A stretch of 64,000 nt of DNA from Enterobacterales bacterium CwR94 (GCA_002837195.1 KZ478070.1:30229-94228), one strand, 5' to 3'. Counted from the first letter of the stretch, positions 43,156 to 52,490 are shown. Made by a program: numbers and translations. The notes: generated from the letters alone by a model not told the origin.

Positions 43156-43713
43156 CTAAGCTTCAAGCTTGCACTCGGACCTCTTATTAACTTTTTCTCT
43201 GAACATTCTGGCCGCACTGTTATAGCTGTCAATAAGTTCATTTAATAATTTTTCGATGCTAATATCTTCTTCGCTTTTCCTGCTGTATTCAATAAATCTC
43301 TGAAAAAAATCTTGAATGGAAGGTTCCAGACTATGCTGTTTTTCAGCCAGCAAATCTTCTAGCGTTTCCCAAGGGACATTGGAAAATTTGGCCGTTGTGT
43401 CGGCAATAGCATCATCAACGGCTTTTTGCTTTTTGTTATCTTTAGTTTTTCCAAATTCTCTGAACATGCGTTCAACATGTCTAGCAGAATTTGCTACTCT
43501 CAGATTATGCATCCGAGTTTGAGGTCTGGGCTCTTGTGGGCAGTAGACAACTACGTTATCCACTTCTGGGCCGAGAATTCTCTTCCTCCACTGATTGAAT
43601 GTTTCTCCCTGAATAACCCCAGGGACTTTGGAAAGATGCGGTTTTCCATCAAAATCAACAATCACCGAGTGAATCTTTAAGATTTGATAACAGTAACGCT
43701 CTTTAGCTGCCAC
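43156..43713 (-). CDS. Hypothetical protein
   Basis: This 185-residue protein probably starts at a GTG (43713) preceded by GGAAGGAAC. It is soluble and charged, with a long helical C-terminal half. I recognise no family or motif. It lies convergent to the initiator gene. Real coding status is supported by a good ribosome-binding site and length only. Confidence 0.5.
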   Translation of the reverse strand: MAAKERYCYQILKIHSVIVDFDGKPHLSKVPGVIQGETFNQWRKRILGPEVDNVVVYCPQEPRPQTRMHNLRVANSARHVERMFREFGKTKDNKKQKAVDDAIADTTAKFSNVPWETLEDLLAEKQHSLEPSIQDFFQRFIEYSRKSEEDISIEKLLNELIDSYNSAARMFREKVNKRSECKLEA

Positions 43714-44729
43714 GTTGTTCCTTCCCTTAGGAAATTTTTATTTACCATCTTGCCATAACAGAGTTGTCACGCAACATAGATTTGTTGATGAGCTTTTCGC
43801 TGAAATCTCGCAAAGAGGGGATCGGGAGGGTATGCAGATGCGTTAACTCGCATAGTTGCTGAAAATGGGCGATCAACACTATTCAGCACTGGTAGGCTAA
43901 CCATGGTGAAAACAATTGGCGCTTTGAAAAAGTGATTGAGTGATTTAGTGATTGCGGCTTTGTAGGCGAGCCTGGTCTCTGGCTGTGCAATTCTGCATTC
44001 AGCTCTGAGCTGGGTTGCGGTTCTTCACCAGCAATTCATCCGTTAGCAAGGGGGCAGTCCGCTTCGTCATCAGCCTATTGTACGGAGACCAGCCCGGCAG
44101 ATTCAGAGGCCAATTACTTCACTGATTAATCGGTTAACAGGCAGAACTGAAGTGAGTGACCTGCAAAAAACACCCTTCCAGACCGCCCAATGTTGCCGGA
44201 TTTTGGCGTGGTAGACCGGCGAACTACCGCTGCTGTTTAGTGTCCGATTCGCATCTCGTACAATGGCAGGGGGAAATCGGCGATAGTTTCCCCTTATTCT
44301 GATGGTTGCAAGGAGCGGCGGTTTTGAGCAAATTCGAGGTTTCAAAAGAATAAAACCAGAGAATAACATGTGTCTACAACCGCTATTGAATGTCTCCGGG
44401 AGGGAGTTGCACCGCTTAATAACCGGTAACGTTTTACGTATCCGCTAATCCCATTCTGACCAAGCTGATATTTAATCGCTATTTACGTCTACAAGGTATA
44501 TAGACGTATCTATTATACTCTTTATACCCTCTATCTCTATATTATTGTATATATGTCATTACATACTATAGCCATTATCCAGTATCAGCTATCATGAGGC
44601 TCCAGCCTCCAATATTATGATCATTACCCAGCATCTGAACCTTGTTGGGTTCACATATGATTTGCGTAATTCAGTTGTAAATAAATGGGGTCAGGGCATG
44701 GTGCTTTGATCTCAATATACAGGTGAATT
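43714..44729. other. 1-kb non-coding region with AT-rich inverted repeat, candidate origin
   Basis: No convincing gene is visible in 1016 bases. The frame at 44103-44369 on the minus strand lacks a ribosome-binding site. The segment 44465-44580 is very AT-rich and holds an inverted repeat ACGTCTA (44485-44491) / TAGACGT (44501-44507) followed by many TATA steps. Lying between a replication initiator and a polymerase-like gene, it could be an origin or the promoter of the latter. This is inference. Confidence 0.35.
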
Positions 44730-46202
44730 ATGAAACCATACATTACGCATAACAATATCCTAGTGACAGATTCAACGCTGGACTATTTCAAAGAAGTTGT
44801 TTTCAGCATTCCTTATAATGGTGTGCCAGGTCTGCGGCGTCCCTTTTATCGTAATATAGCAGTATTTCTCCAGCATGTTATTTGTGTGTCGACCTGTAGT
44901 CGTAAAAACAAGAAAAAAGCAAAGATTAAGGCGAATAAAAAATGGTCTTATTCTGTTCCAGTACCATTTGAATTAGGCCGGGAGAAACTTCCTGGAGTAT
45001 TTAAGAAAAGCGGGCCGACGCATGAACGTGCAATGGAAGCACTCAAAAGGGCCGGGATCATCAAACTAACAGGGTATTCCAATGCTCAAAGCTCTTGCCG
45101 GGAATATGCTGTTTCTCAACATTTTCTGAGCAAGTTGTTTGGCAACGACCGCGAGGCATACCTTAGCCGTAAGGATCGCTACCATTACCTGACGGATATT
45201 TTCACCAAGCGTAAAAGTTACTCATTTGATGAACTGATTGGGATTGCCATTGATCGTGGGCAGCATGCCAAACATGAGCAGTCTAAACGTGATATCCCTA
45301 ACGCTGCTTTCAGGGAACGGGTTGTGAGTGTATGGGACAACCTTGAGCCGCTTGAAATCAATCTGGATGCACTACTTGCTTATCATCGCAAACGTTCCAC
45401 TGAGAAGAACAAAATCTTCATTTTTAACTTCTTGTCGCGACTGGCTGAAACAGGTGTGGAGCTGGTGAAGGAATCACCGTTGATAGTGTCCTATAGGCAA
45501 TCGTATAAAACCGCATACATTGGCGGAAGATCCTTTGAGGTTGGCACTGGCTTTCAAAGTCTGCCGTCCGACATGAAGTGGGCGTGTCTGGCACGTGGTG
45601 TAAACTATGACATCAAGGGATGCCAGCTTGAGATACTACGGCATGAGCTGTTGAGTATTGGCGTCTCGGACAAATCGCTGGAGGTGCTGGAAACTCAATA
45701 TATTTGCCGGGTATTGCGTGTCGCGGAGGAGCTGGTGAAGCAATTCAGGTTTTCCAGCGTATTCAACGCCGGGTTCGTTACGCTATCGCTTAAATCCAGT
45801 ACCAGACGCTTGCTGAACCGTGAGTTAGGTCAGGAAGAAGCAAAGCGAGTACTGAAACGTTGGAAGCGCCTTCTGAAACCTTTACGGCGGGATCTGGCTT
45901 TACTGCTGGATCATTACGAAGGCACTGCTAAAACCAACCGTTATGGCAAATTCGTTACCAATGCGGTAGGGCAACCATTTAACATTACCTATAAAGATGT
46001 GGCAGCGCGTAAACGCAGGAAGTCAGATGTGATGCGCCGGAAGCTGCTCTCGCACATGTTACAGGGGCTGGAAAGCTGGGCGGTATACGATTACGTTGTC
46101 AGTCATAAGGGCGTTTGTGCACTTGAGCACGATGGGTTTGTTTCATATGAAGAGGTCACTGACTGGTCCCATCCATACCTTTTGATTGAGAAAAAACATT
46201 AA
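44730..46202 (+). CDS. Family A DNA polymerase-like protein without exonuclease domain
   Basis: This 490-residue protein resembles, in order, the C-terminal half of Pol I-type polymerases. NYDIKGCQLEIL (Asp294) fits motif A (D-Y-S-Q-I-E-L-R in Pol I). RRLLNRELGQEEAKRVLKRW (359-378) resembles the O1-O2 helices after the fingers O-helix, a stretch which in Pol I reads LSRELG.....A..YI.RY. RKLLSHMLQGLESWAV (437-452) matches the motif that in Pol I is MPVQGTAADL. CALEHDGFV (His467-Asp468) matches motif C (QVHDE). The N-terminal 200 residues have a winged-helix-like segment and no 5'- or 3'-exonuclease signature. It follows AGGTGA. A single-subunit RNA polymerase or a primase-polymerase is an alternative reading. 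Confidence 0.55.
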   Translation: MKPYITHNNILVTDSTLDYFKEVVFSIPYNGVPGLRRPFYRNIAVFLQHVICVSTCSRKNKKKAKIKANKKWSYSVPVPFELGREKLPGVFKKSGPTHERAMEALKRAGIIKLTGYSNAQSSCREYAVSQHFLSKLFGNDREAYLSRKDRYHYLTDIFTKRKSYSFDELIGIAIDRGQHAKHEQSKRDIPNAAFRERVVSVWDNLEPLEINLDALLAYHRKRSTEKNKIFIFNFLSRLAETGVELVKESPLIVSYRQSYKTAYIGGRSFEVGTGFQSLPSDMKWACLARGVNYDIKGCQLEILRHELLSIGVSDKSLEVLETQYICRVLRVAEELVKQFRFSSVFNAGFVTLSLKSSTRRLLNRELGQEEAKRVLKRWKRLLKPLRRDLALLLDHYEGTAKTNRYGKFVTNAVGQPFNITYKDVAARKRRKSDVMRRKLLSHMLQGLESWAVYDYVVSHKGVCALEHDGFVSYEEVTDWSHPYLLIEKKH

Positions 46203-46233
46203 AGGGGCCATTCAGTTCGCTGAGGCCTATCCC

Positions 46234-46433
46234 ATGAAGAAGCGTTTTCTGATGAAAAGATCATCAATATTCTTCAGCGAGGGTATCCGGTGGAGGCAAG
46301 AACAGATCAGCGCCCTGCGTTTGCCTGCCGTGCTCTGAATTAGTGGGCATTAGAACATAATGTTGAGCCGTGGCTTATTCAGCTAGGTAAGCCGACGCAG
46401 AATGGGTTCATAGATGTTGTTCATGTAAGATAA
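46234..46433 (+). pseudogene. IS3-family (IS407-like) transposase fossil
   Basis: The opening MKKRF, then after a one-base frameshift FSDEKIINIL, matches the OrfA start of IS3-family elements. It then jumps to FACRALN, stop, WALEHN, IQLGKPTQNGFID, which matches the C-terminal end of OrfB. The middle of the element is deleted. A frameshift, an internal stop and the deletion show it is dead. No inverted repeats could be identified. Confidence 0.7.
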
Positions 46434-46714
46434 ATTATAAGCGCATGGTAGCAGGACTAAAACGACGGCCGGTCCCATTCTTCCCTGCATTATCAGATAC
46501 ATCCATTGTTCACCGTGGGATGGCGAAACGGAGAATACGGAAGTAAATCAACCGACATTACTAATTGAGTGTTATATCTAATCTTGGGGGCAGGTCAAGG
46601 ACGACGTGAAAGGACTTTAGGTTAGGTTCCTAGTGGTGTTTAATGGATACGTTATGTGGATTATGGCAGACTAACAGTAACTAAAAACTCAAAACGTCCC
46701 AGTCTGAGATTCAA

Positions 46715-48121
46715 ATGAAACAAGAAAACATCATTCAAAAAATTTGGGGGTTGTGCAACATCCTGCGAGGGGATGGGATAACCTATTATCAATATGTATC
46801 AGAGCTAAGCTATTTGCTTTTTCTCAAAATTGCTCAAGAAAACGGCACAGAAAAACTTCTTCCAGAAGGCTTCCGCTGGGCTGACCTTGCTGCTCATCAT
46901 GAAGACGGGCTCTTAGGATTCTATCAAGAGATGCTAACACATTTAGGGGCATCTGTTGAAAATGACGTGATCAAGGCGATTTATGCTTTTCCAACTACGG
47001 TGTTTTCTCATTCAGAAAATCTTAAAGCAGTTATCGATGGCATTTCACGAATAGAATGGCATCAGGTTGGTAAGGACGGCTTTGGAGATCTTTACAGTGG
47101 ATTAATTGATAAAAGTGCCCAAGACACCCGATCTGGAGCGGGTCAATATTTCACACCGCGACCTTTAGTTGAAACTATAGTTAGCTTGGTGCAACCTAAG
47201 CTTGGGGAATTAATACAGGATCCGGCATGTGGAAGTGGTGGCTTTTTAGTTTCTGCAGACGGGTATATTCGTAGAAATTATACGGAAAAACAATACGAAA
47301 ATAATAAACCAAAATATTATGGTGTTGAAATAGAAAAAAATACTCGTCGCATCTGTTTGATGAATACTTTCTTACACGGATTGGACGCAGATATTATCTA
47401 TGGTGATGCTCTTACTGAAGATGCTTCTCAACTTGAATCAGCTGATGTTATTCTAGCAAACCCACCTTTTGGTAGCAAAGCCGGGAGTAAACGTCCACTC
47501 CGAGATGATATTCCTTTTCCAAACACCAACAAACAATTTGCTTTTCTGCAGCATATATATTTAGGCTTAAAAAAGGGGGGGAGAGCTGCTGTTATTTTGC
47601 CCGATAATATTCTTTTCGAGGAAGGGGTTGGTAGCTTAGTTAGAGAAGAATTCTTGGAGAAATGTAACTTACATACTATCCTTCGTCTTCCTACAGGAAT
47701 TTTTTATGCTGCAGGTGTGAAAACGAACGTCCTATTCTTTTCTAGAAATACCGATAATTCTAAAGGTACTGAGAGGGTATGGATTTATGATATGCGTTCA
47801 AATATGCCGAGGTTTGGAAAAACATCACCACTTGAAGTAAGTGATTTTGATGATTTTGTTACATGTTTTGGTGAAGATCCTTTTGGATTATCTCCTCGTA
47901 AAGATCTTGGTGAGAAAGGTCGATTTAGGTGTTTTACCAGAGAAGAAATCGATAAGCGAGATGGAAACTTAAATATTTCTTGGCTTCGTGATGATGAATC
48001 TGAGGAAGAAATGACTGATCTCGATAATATTGCAGCCTCAATTATTGAGCATCTTAATTCTGCTTTACTCGAAATCGAGGCAGTAGCTAATGAAATTGTT
48101 GAGTCCAAAAATAGTAACTAA
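46715..48121 (+). CDS. hsdM: Type I restriction-modification methyltransferase subunit HsdM
   Basis: HsdM methylates adenine in the sequence chosen by HsdS. The 468-residue protein has an N-terminal HsdM_N helical domain (about 1-130) and the N6-adenine methyltransferase domain: GQYFTPRPLVETIV, SAM motif DPACGSGGF (from Asp169) and catalytic NPPF (from Asn249). It is complete though slightly short for type I. The operon continues with hsdS, an AAA ATPase and an HNH nuclease. HsdR, the usual translocase-nuclease, is absent from the whole window. AT-rich composition suggests transfer. Confidence 0.92.
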   Translation: MKQENIIQKIWGLCNILRGDGITYYQYVSELSYLLFLKIAQENGTEKLLPEGFRWADLAAHHEDGLLGFYQEMLTHLGASVENDVIKAIYAFPTTVFSHSENLKAVIDGISRIEWHQVGKDGFGDLYSGLIDKSAQDTRSGAGQYFTPRPLVETIVSLVQPKLGELIQDPACGSGGFLVSADGYIRRNYTEKQYENNKPKYYGVEIEKNTRRICLMNTFLHGLDADIIYGDALTEDASQLESADVILANPPFGSKAGSKRPLRDDIPFPNTNKQFAFLQHIYLGLKKGGRAAVILPDNILFEEGVGSLVREEFLEKCNLHTILRLPTGIFYAAGVKTNVLFFSRNTDNSKGTERVWIYDMRSNMPRFGKTSPLEVSDFDDFVTCFGEDPFGLSPRKDLGEKGRFRCFTREEIDKRDGNLNISWLRDDESEEEMTDLDNIAASIIEHLNSALLEIEAVANEIVESKNSN

Positions 48122-48268
48122 TTTTCAAATCCAAATATGATTTTATATAGAAACACATTTTTCATATTTGAATGTATTCTAAGTAAGAGAAAATAGAAAT
48201 GTTAAAAAACAAAAATCAACTTACGAATACAAAACTACAGATTTGCTACATGATAAAAGGCGTAGAGA

Positions 48269-49816
48269 ATGAGTGAAGCTCGTTGGATTGTTCCTAAAAA
48301 CTGGGAATGGACAACTATCTCCCGGATCGCAAAGATCGTTGGAGGAGGAACCCCTTCAAGTAAAGTTCCAGATAACTTCACCAAAAATGGGATTCCGTGG
48401 ATTACTCCTGCAGATCTCACTGGTTATTCAAATGCTTACATAAGTCATGGTCGTAGAGATTTATCTGAAATAGGCTATGCTTCATGTGGTGCAACGCTTT
48501 TACCTATTGGAACTGTGCTTTTCTCCTCCAGAGCACCAATTGGATATTGCGTAATCGCTGCAAAACGATTATCTACTAGCCAGGGTTTTAAAAATATTTT
48601 ACTTAAGAAAGATATTCTCCCTGAATATGTTCGTTACTATTTGTTAAGCTCAAAACAATATGCTGAGAGTTTAGCTGGCGGTTCAACTTTTCTTGAGTTG
48701 TCCGGGCAGCGTATGGGTGAAATAGCCATTCCTATAGCACCTTTTGCTGAGCAAAAACGTATTGTTGAAAAAGTTAGTGGTTTGTTATCTCGTACGGCGA
48801 ATGCTAAATATGAATTAGATAAGATTCCTGCACTAATTAATAGGTTTAAATCTATATTGCTAACGAATTTATTTGATAGTGAATTAACTAATAACGTTGA
48901 TAAAATTAGTTTAAAAGACTTAGCGATCTCTACGCAAAATGGAATTAGCAAGCGTCGTGGAGACACAGGAAGACCAATAAATGTTCTTAGATTATCAGAT
49001 TTGTCTAATGCTAAATTTATAGGTGAGTCTCCTAGAACGATAGATTTGACTGAAGTTGAAGAAGAAAAATTCACGTTGCATGACGGGGATTTACTTTGCA
49101 TAAGGGTAAATGGCAGCGAGAATTTAGTCGGTAGAATGTTAACATGGAATTCAAAAGAAAAATGGGCTTTTTGTGATCATTTTATACGGTATTCTCTAGA
49201 TACAAAAAAGGTCATTCCTGAATATATTGAATATTTCTTCTCAACAGATAAAATAAGAAATGTTATCGAGACTTCGTTCGTATCTAGCGCTGGTCAGAAA
49301 ACCGTCAACCAGAGTTTGATAGGCAATATATCAATACCAATACCAAATAAAAAAATTCAAGCTGAAATTGTGCGCCGCATTAAAAATAATTTGTTGTGGC
49401 TAGATCAAGTAGTCGTTGATTGTAATCTCTGCAATGAAAAGCTTTCTAAGCTAGATGCAGGGATTCTTTTAAGTGCTTTTAAAGGAAATCTGACAACACA
49501 AGATTCAAATGATGAGGTTGCAGAATTACTTCTCTCCAGAATAGTATCAGAGAGAATTTCGGTCCCTAAAACATCAAAATCAAGAAATAGCAAAAATAAG
49601 CCTATGATAAGTGATCCTAAAGCTCGCCTTTTACAAGACAGTGAAAGTTGGCCAGATAGAGGTCTTCCCTTCGATGAGGTAGCCAAAAGAACTCCAGTTC
49701 CGCATGACACTATGCGCGATATCCTTTTTTCTTTATTATCTGAAGAAGAACCTGAGCTACAACAATTTTTCGATAAAGATGCAAAATGTATGTATCTTAA
49801 GCGGGTGAGAAAATGA
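48269..49816 (+). CDS. hsdS: Type I specificity subunit HsdS with C-terminal extension
   Basis: HsdS reads the two halves of the target site. Two target-recognition domains (about 1-165 and 205-375) are separated and followed by conserved coiled-coil linkers, the first including AEQKRIVEKVSGLLSRTANAK. The opening VPKNWEWTTISRIAKIVGGG is typical. After the second linker the protein continues for about 90 residues, ending in DRGLPFDEVAKRTPVPHDTM and a short domain that looks like a winged helix. That extension is not part of standard HsdS and may dock the downstream ATPase. It overlaps the next gene by four bases. Confidence 0.9.
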   Translation: MSEARWIVPKNWEWTTISRIAKIVGGGTPSSKVPDNFTKNGIPWITPADLTGYSNAYISHGRRDLSEIGYASCGATLLPIGTVLFSSRAPIGYCVIAAKRLSTSQGFKNILLKKDILPEYVRYYLLSSKQYAESLAGGSTFLELSGQRMGEIAIPIAPFAEQKRIVEKVSGLLSRTANAKYELDKIPALINRFKSILLTNLFDSELTNNVDKISLKDLAISTQNGISKRRGDTGRPINVLRLSDLSNAKFIGESPRTIDLTEVEEEKFTLHDGDLLCIRVNGSENLVGRMLTWNSKEKWAFCDHFIRYSLDTKKVIPEYIEYFFSTDKIRNVIETSFVSSAGQKTVNQSLIGNISIPIPNKKIQAEIVRRIKNNLLWLDQVVVDCNLCNEKLSKLDAGILLSAFKGNLTTQDSNDEVAELLLSRIVSERISVPKTSKSRNSKNKPMISDPKARLLQDSESWPDRGLPFDEVAKRTPVPHDTMRDILFSLLSEEEPELQQFFDKDAKCMYLKRVRK

Positions 49817-51408
49817 GACTCCGTCGTTTAAAAATTGAACGTTCTTCTGCAAATGCAGGCCTATTTGACGGTTTGGATGTCTGGTTTGGGCGCGGGGACG
49901 ATGGGAAAATGGATGCTTCGTTTGCGCCTATTTGCCTAATTGGACCTAATGGATCGGGGAAATCTCAGTTCTTACAGCTTTTAGCTGAGATTTTTCAAGC
50001 AGCATGGTTTGAACACGCTCCTACAGAAGAGCGTAAGAGCGCTAATGATGATGTTATTTTTGAACTTACCTATCTAATTCAACCAGATATTAATAGTGAG
50101 CCTGTTGAGGTTACTCTATTCAGGACAAAAAAAGGGCGCGGCGTAGGCCCAGTTGAATTACTTTATAGCGATAAAAAAATTAGCGTTAAGGCGGGTACTA
50201 AACAATTTGGGAAATTTTTACCATCACTTATTATTGGTTACACCTCGGGTGACAATGAAACTTTAAGTTTACCATTTCTAGTTAGTAGGAGTGGTTATGC
50301 TGAAGATGTAGCTCGTGCTGCTTTAGGCGATTCAACAAAAGCTAGAGTAGCTGATAATCGGCTAGTGCTAATAGATTATAGTACCAACCTTGAAGTTTTG
50401 TTCTCGAACCTGATGCTTGGAGAGGAAAAGTCGCGTAAGGAAATTTTAGCTCACGCTCGAATTTCAGATTTAGCTTCTTGTCGATGCGTTGTTCGTCTTG
50501 CCCATCCTGTCATTAACAAAGTTTCAAAATCGCAGTCATTAATTTCAGGAAGAAAAGGTATCCAGCTTACACCCGAACTTGAAAATATCATTCAATCTCT
50601 GAAGAATACAGCTACGTGCTGGAGTGAGGATGCGAAGACTGAAACTTACACTTTTGATTTTTTTATTACGCAAGCCACAAGAGACGCGTTCTCTCACTTT
50701 TGGAACGATGCTTTCTCGCTCTATCGGGATTTACATAAGCTTGCATTACTAAATGATTTGGCTATACCTAGGCCTGCTCGTAAAAGATTAGAGCGGGCAG
50801 TAAAAGAGAGAAGGTTTGCATCAAGACTACCTGTGCCGCAGCAAGAGGATATGGTATTTGGTTTTGAAGAAGTCCGCTTTTGGCCTCTAGAGGATAGCAG
50901 AAATGCGGTTGACTATGTTTCTTTATCTGATGGGGAACATCAACAGGCTTTGATTCTGGGAACATATGCGATGATCTCCGAAGAGAATGCTCTTTTTTTA
51001 CTTGATGAGCCAGAGTCACATTTTAACCCACAATGGCGAGTTAAATTTGTACAGCGTCTTATGGATTTAGGTGGAGAAAGAGCAAAACAAGAAATGCTCT
51101 TGACTTCTCATGCTCCCTTTGTGCCATCTGATATGCCTAAAAACCAAATTTTAATTTTCTCTCGTCCAAACGGAAAAATTGAAGTTGATGAGCCAAAAAT
51201 AGAGACTTTTGGAGCGGCATTTGATCGGATTCTTGAAAGTTGTTTTGACATTAACCCACCGATTTCAAAGATTGCTGAAGAAAAAATAAATGAGTTACTC
51301 GAATCTGATAATATATTAGAAATAGAAGAAAACCTTAATGAACTTGGACAGTCTGTAGAGAAGGCTTTTTTGGCAAACCACCTAAGAATGTTAAAGAAGA
51401 ATATCTAA
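49813..51408 (+). CDS. AAA ATPase associated with the HsdMS system
   Basis: This 531-residue ATPase belongs to the ABC/SMC-like AAA_21 group. Walker A is GPNGSGKS (44-51), the signature-like motif is SDGEHQQ (from Ser372), Walker B is LFLLDEPESHF (Asp398, Glu399) and the switch histidine lies in LTSHAPF. A long insertion (about 70-340) separates the two halves. The gene overlaps hsdS (ATGA) and the following HNH gene (TAATG), so the three are coupled. It resembles what is labelled restriction system-associated AAA family ATPase, and the ATPase-HNH pair resembles PtuA-PtuB of Septu. Confidence 0.85.
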   Translation: MRLRRLKIERSSANAGLFDGLDVWFGRGDDGKMDASFAPICLIGPNGSGKSQFLQLLAEIFQAAWFEHAPTEERKSANDDVIFELTYLIQPDINSEPVEVTLFRTKKGRGVGPVELLYSDKKISVKAGTKQFGKFLPSLIIGYTSGDNETLSLPFLVSRSGYAEDVARAALGDSTKARVADNRLVLIDYSTNLEVLFSNLMLGEEKSRKEILAHARISDLASCRCVVRLAHPVINKVSKSQSLISGRKGIQLTPELENIIQSLKNTATCWSEDAKTETYTFDFFITQATRDAFSHFWNDAFSLYRDLHKLALLNDLAIPRPARKRLERAVKERRFASRLPVPQQEDMVFGFEEVRFWPLEDSRNAVDYVSLSDGEHQQALILGTYAMISEENALFLLDEPESHFNPQWRVKFVQRLMDLGGERAKQEMLLTSHAPFVPSDMPKNQILIFSRPNGKIEVDEPKIETFGAAFDRILESCFDINPPISKIAEEKINELLESDNILEIEENLNELGQSVEKAFLANHLRMLKKNI

Positions 51409-52490
51409 TGTTGTTTACTTATTCACCTAATGCACTTGCCGAAAACTGGTTGAATTCTGCTATAGTTAGCATTTTAAATGAAGGTATGACCAATATTCTT
51501 TCTGGACAAAGAATGGTTTCTTGGCCGAGAAATATACCGCTTGAATACAGAGAGTTATTGCGTAACCGACGTGGTATCCGAGATAGACTTACTGTGTTTT
51601 GGCGTGAGTATGCTAATTTAGAGCGACAACATCAGGAGGCTCTGCTGGTTGCTATGCGCGAGCAAACGTCTTTGCCTGAAGTTTTCAGTAATGATGCAGT
51701 ATGTCCTAAAATTGATACATTCCCTGACGTTATCAGAGTAATTATAGACGACTTGTTTCGCTTTCTCTTTGAGAAACAATTGAATAGTATAATTGTTCGT
51801 GAGAAAAGTTTACGTGATTTGCATTATGAATCAATCTATTTTAGCGTACCCAGCCATGTATGCCCTTTTTGCGGCCTTGGACATTTAAGAGCCCCTGGTG
51901 CTCCAAGGCATGCTCTTGATCACTATATGCCTATTTCAAAGTATCCTTTTGCAGGCGCTGATTTACGTAACCTTCCACCAATGTGCAGCGAATGCAATTC
52001 TGACTTCAAAAAAGATACTGATATTCTGATAGATGAGCATGAATCACGGTTGCATTGTATTGACCCATATAATGGTCCTGTGTTCAATATTAGCTTAGCT
52101 GAAAGTATTCCTTTTGCTGGAAGAATTGAAAGAGCTATTAGATTACCCCAATGGATTATTGGTTTCGTTGGTGATTCTCAGGATTATGCTGAAAATTGGG
52201 ATAGGGTTTTCAAAATTCGAGAAAGATATGAGAGAGATGTATTAAATGCTAATTTCAGGTCCTGGTTAGAACACTTTGCCGTTTGGTATTCTAATCCACG
52301 TACTAGGAATGCCTATGATGATATAATTGATTCATTCTCCGAATATATTGACTCTGTTATTCAGGATGGATTTACAGATAAAGCTTTTTTAAAAGTTGAA
52401 GTTTTCAATCTAATTAGGAATGAATGCGTCCACCCCGAACGTGGGGAGGACATGATAGCTTTTCTGCAACTTCTAATCGATAATGTATAA
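51408..52490 (+). CDS. HNH endonuclease, effector of the HsdMS-ATPase operon
   Basis: This 360-residue protein has a zinc-binding HNH domain in the middle: CPFC (Cys152, Cys155), ALDHYMPISKYP (Asp171-His172), DLRNLPPMC (Asn188) and CSECN (Cys193, Cys196, Asn197). The layout CxxC, DH, N, CxxCN is a complete ββα-metal nuclease. The N- and C-terminal thirds are helical, without known domains. It is translationally coupled to the ATPase gene and takes the place a nuclease must have in this operon, so it probably cuts unmodified or invading DNA (or RNA) in place of HsdR. Confidence 0.82.
   Translation: MLFTYSPNALAENWLNSAIVSILNEGMTNILSGQRMVSWPRNIPLEYRELLRNRRGIRDRLTVFWREYANLERQHQEALLVAMREQTSLPEVFSNDAVCPKIDTFPDVIRVIIDDLFRFLFEKQLNSIIVREKSLRDLHYESIYFSVPSHVCPFCGLGHLRAPGAPRHALDHYMPISKYPFAGADLRNLPPMCSECNSDFKKDTDILIDEHESRLHCIDPYNGPVFNISLAESIPFAGRIERAIRLPQWIIGFVGDSQDYAENWDRVFKIRERYERDVLNANFRSWLEHFAVWYSNPRTRNAYDDIIDSFSEYIDSVIQDGFTDKAFLKVEVFNLIRNECVHPERGEDMIAFLQLLIDNV

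Noticed and set aside
44103..44369. 88-codon minus-strand frame
   Set aside because: No ribosome-binding site, no motif and no conserved neighbour. Treated as non-coding.
48199..48274. 25-codon ORF between hsdM and hsdS
   Set aside because: It overlaps the hsdS start and has low-complexity AT-driven composition. It may be a leader ORF but nothing supports that.
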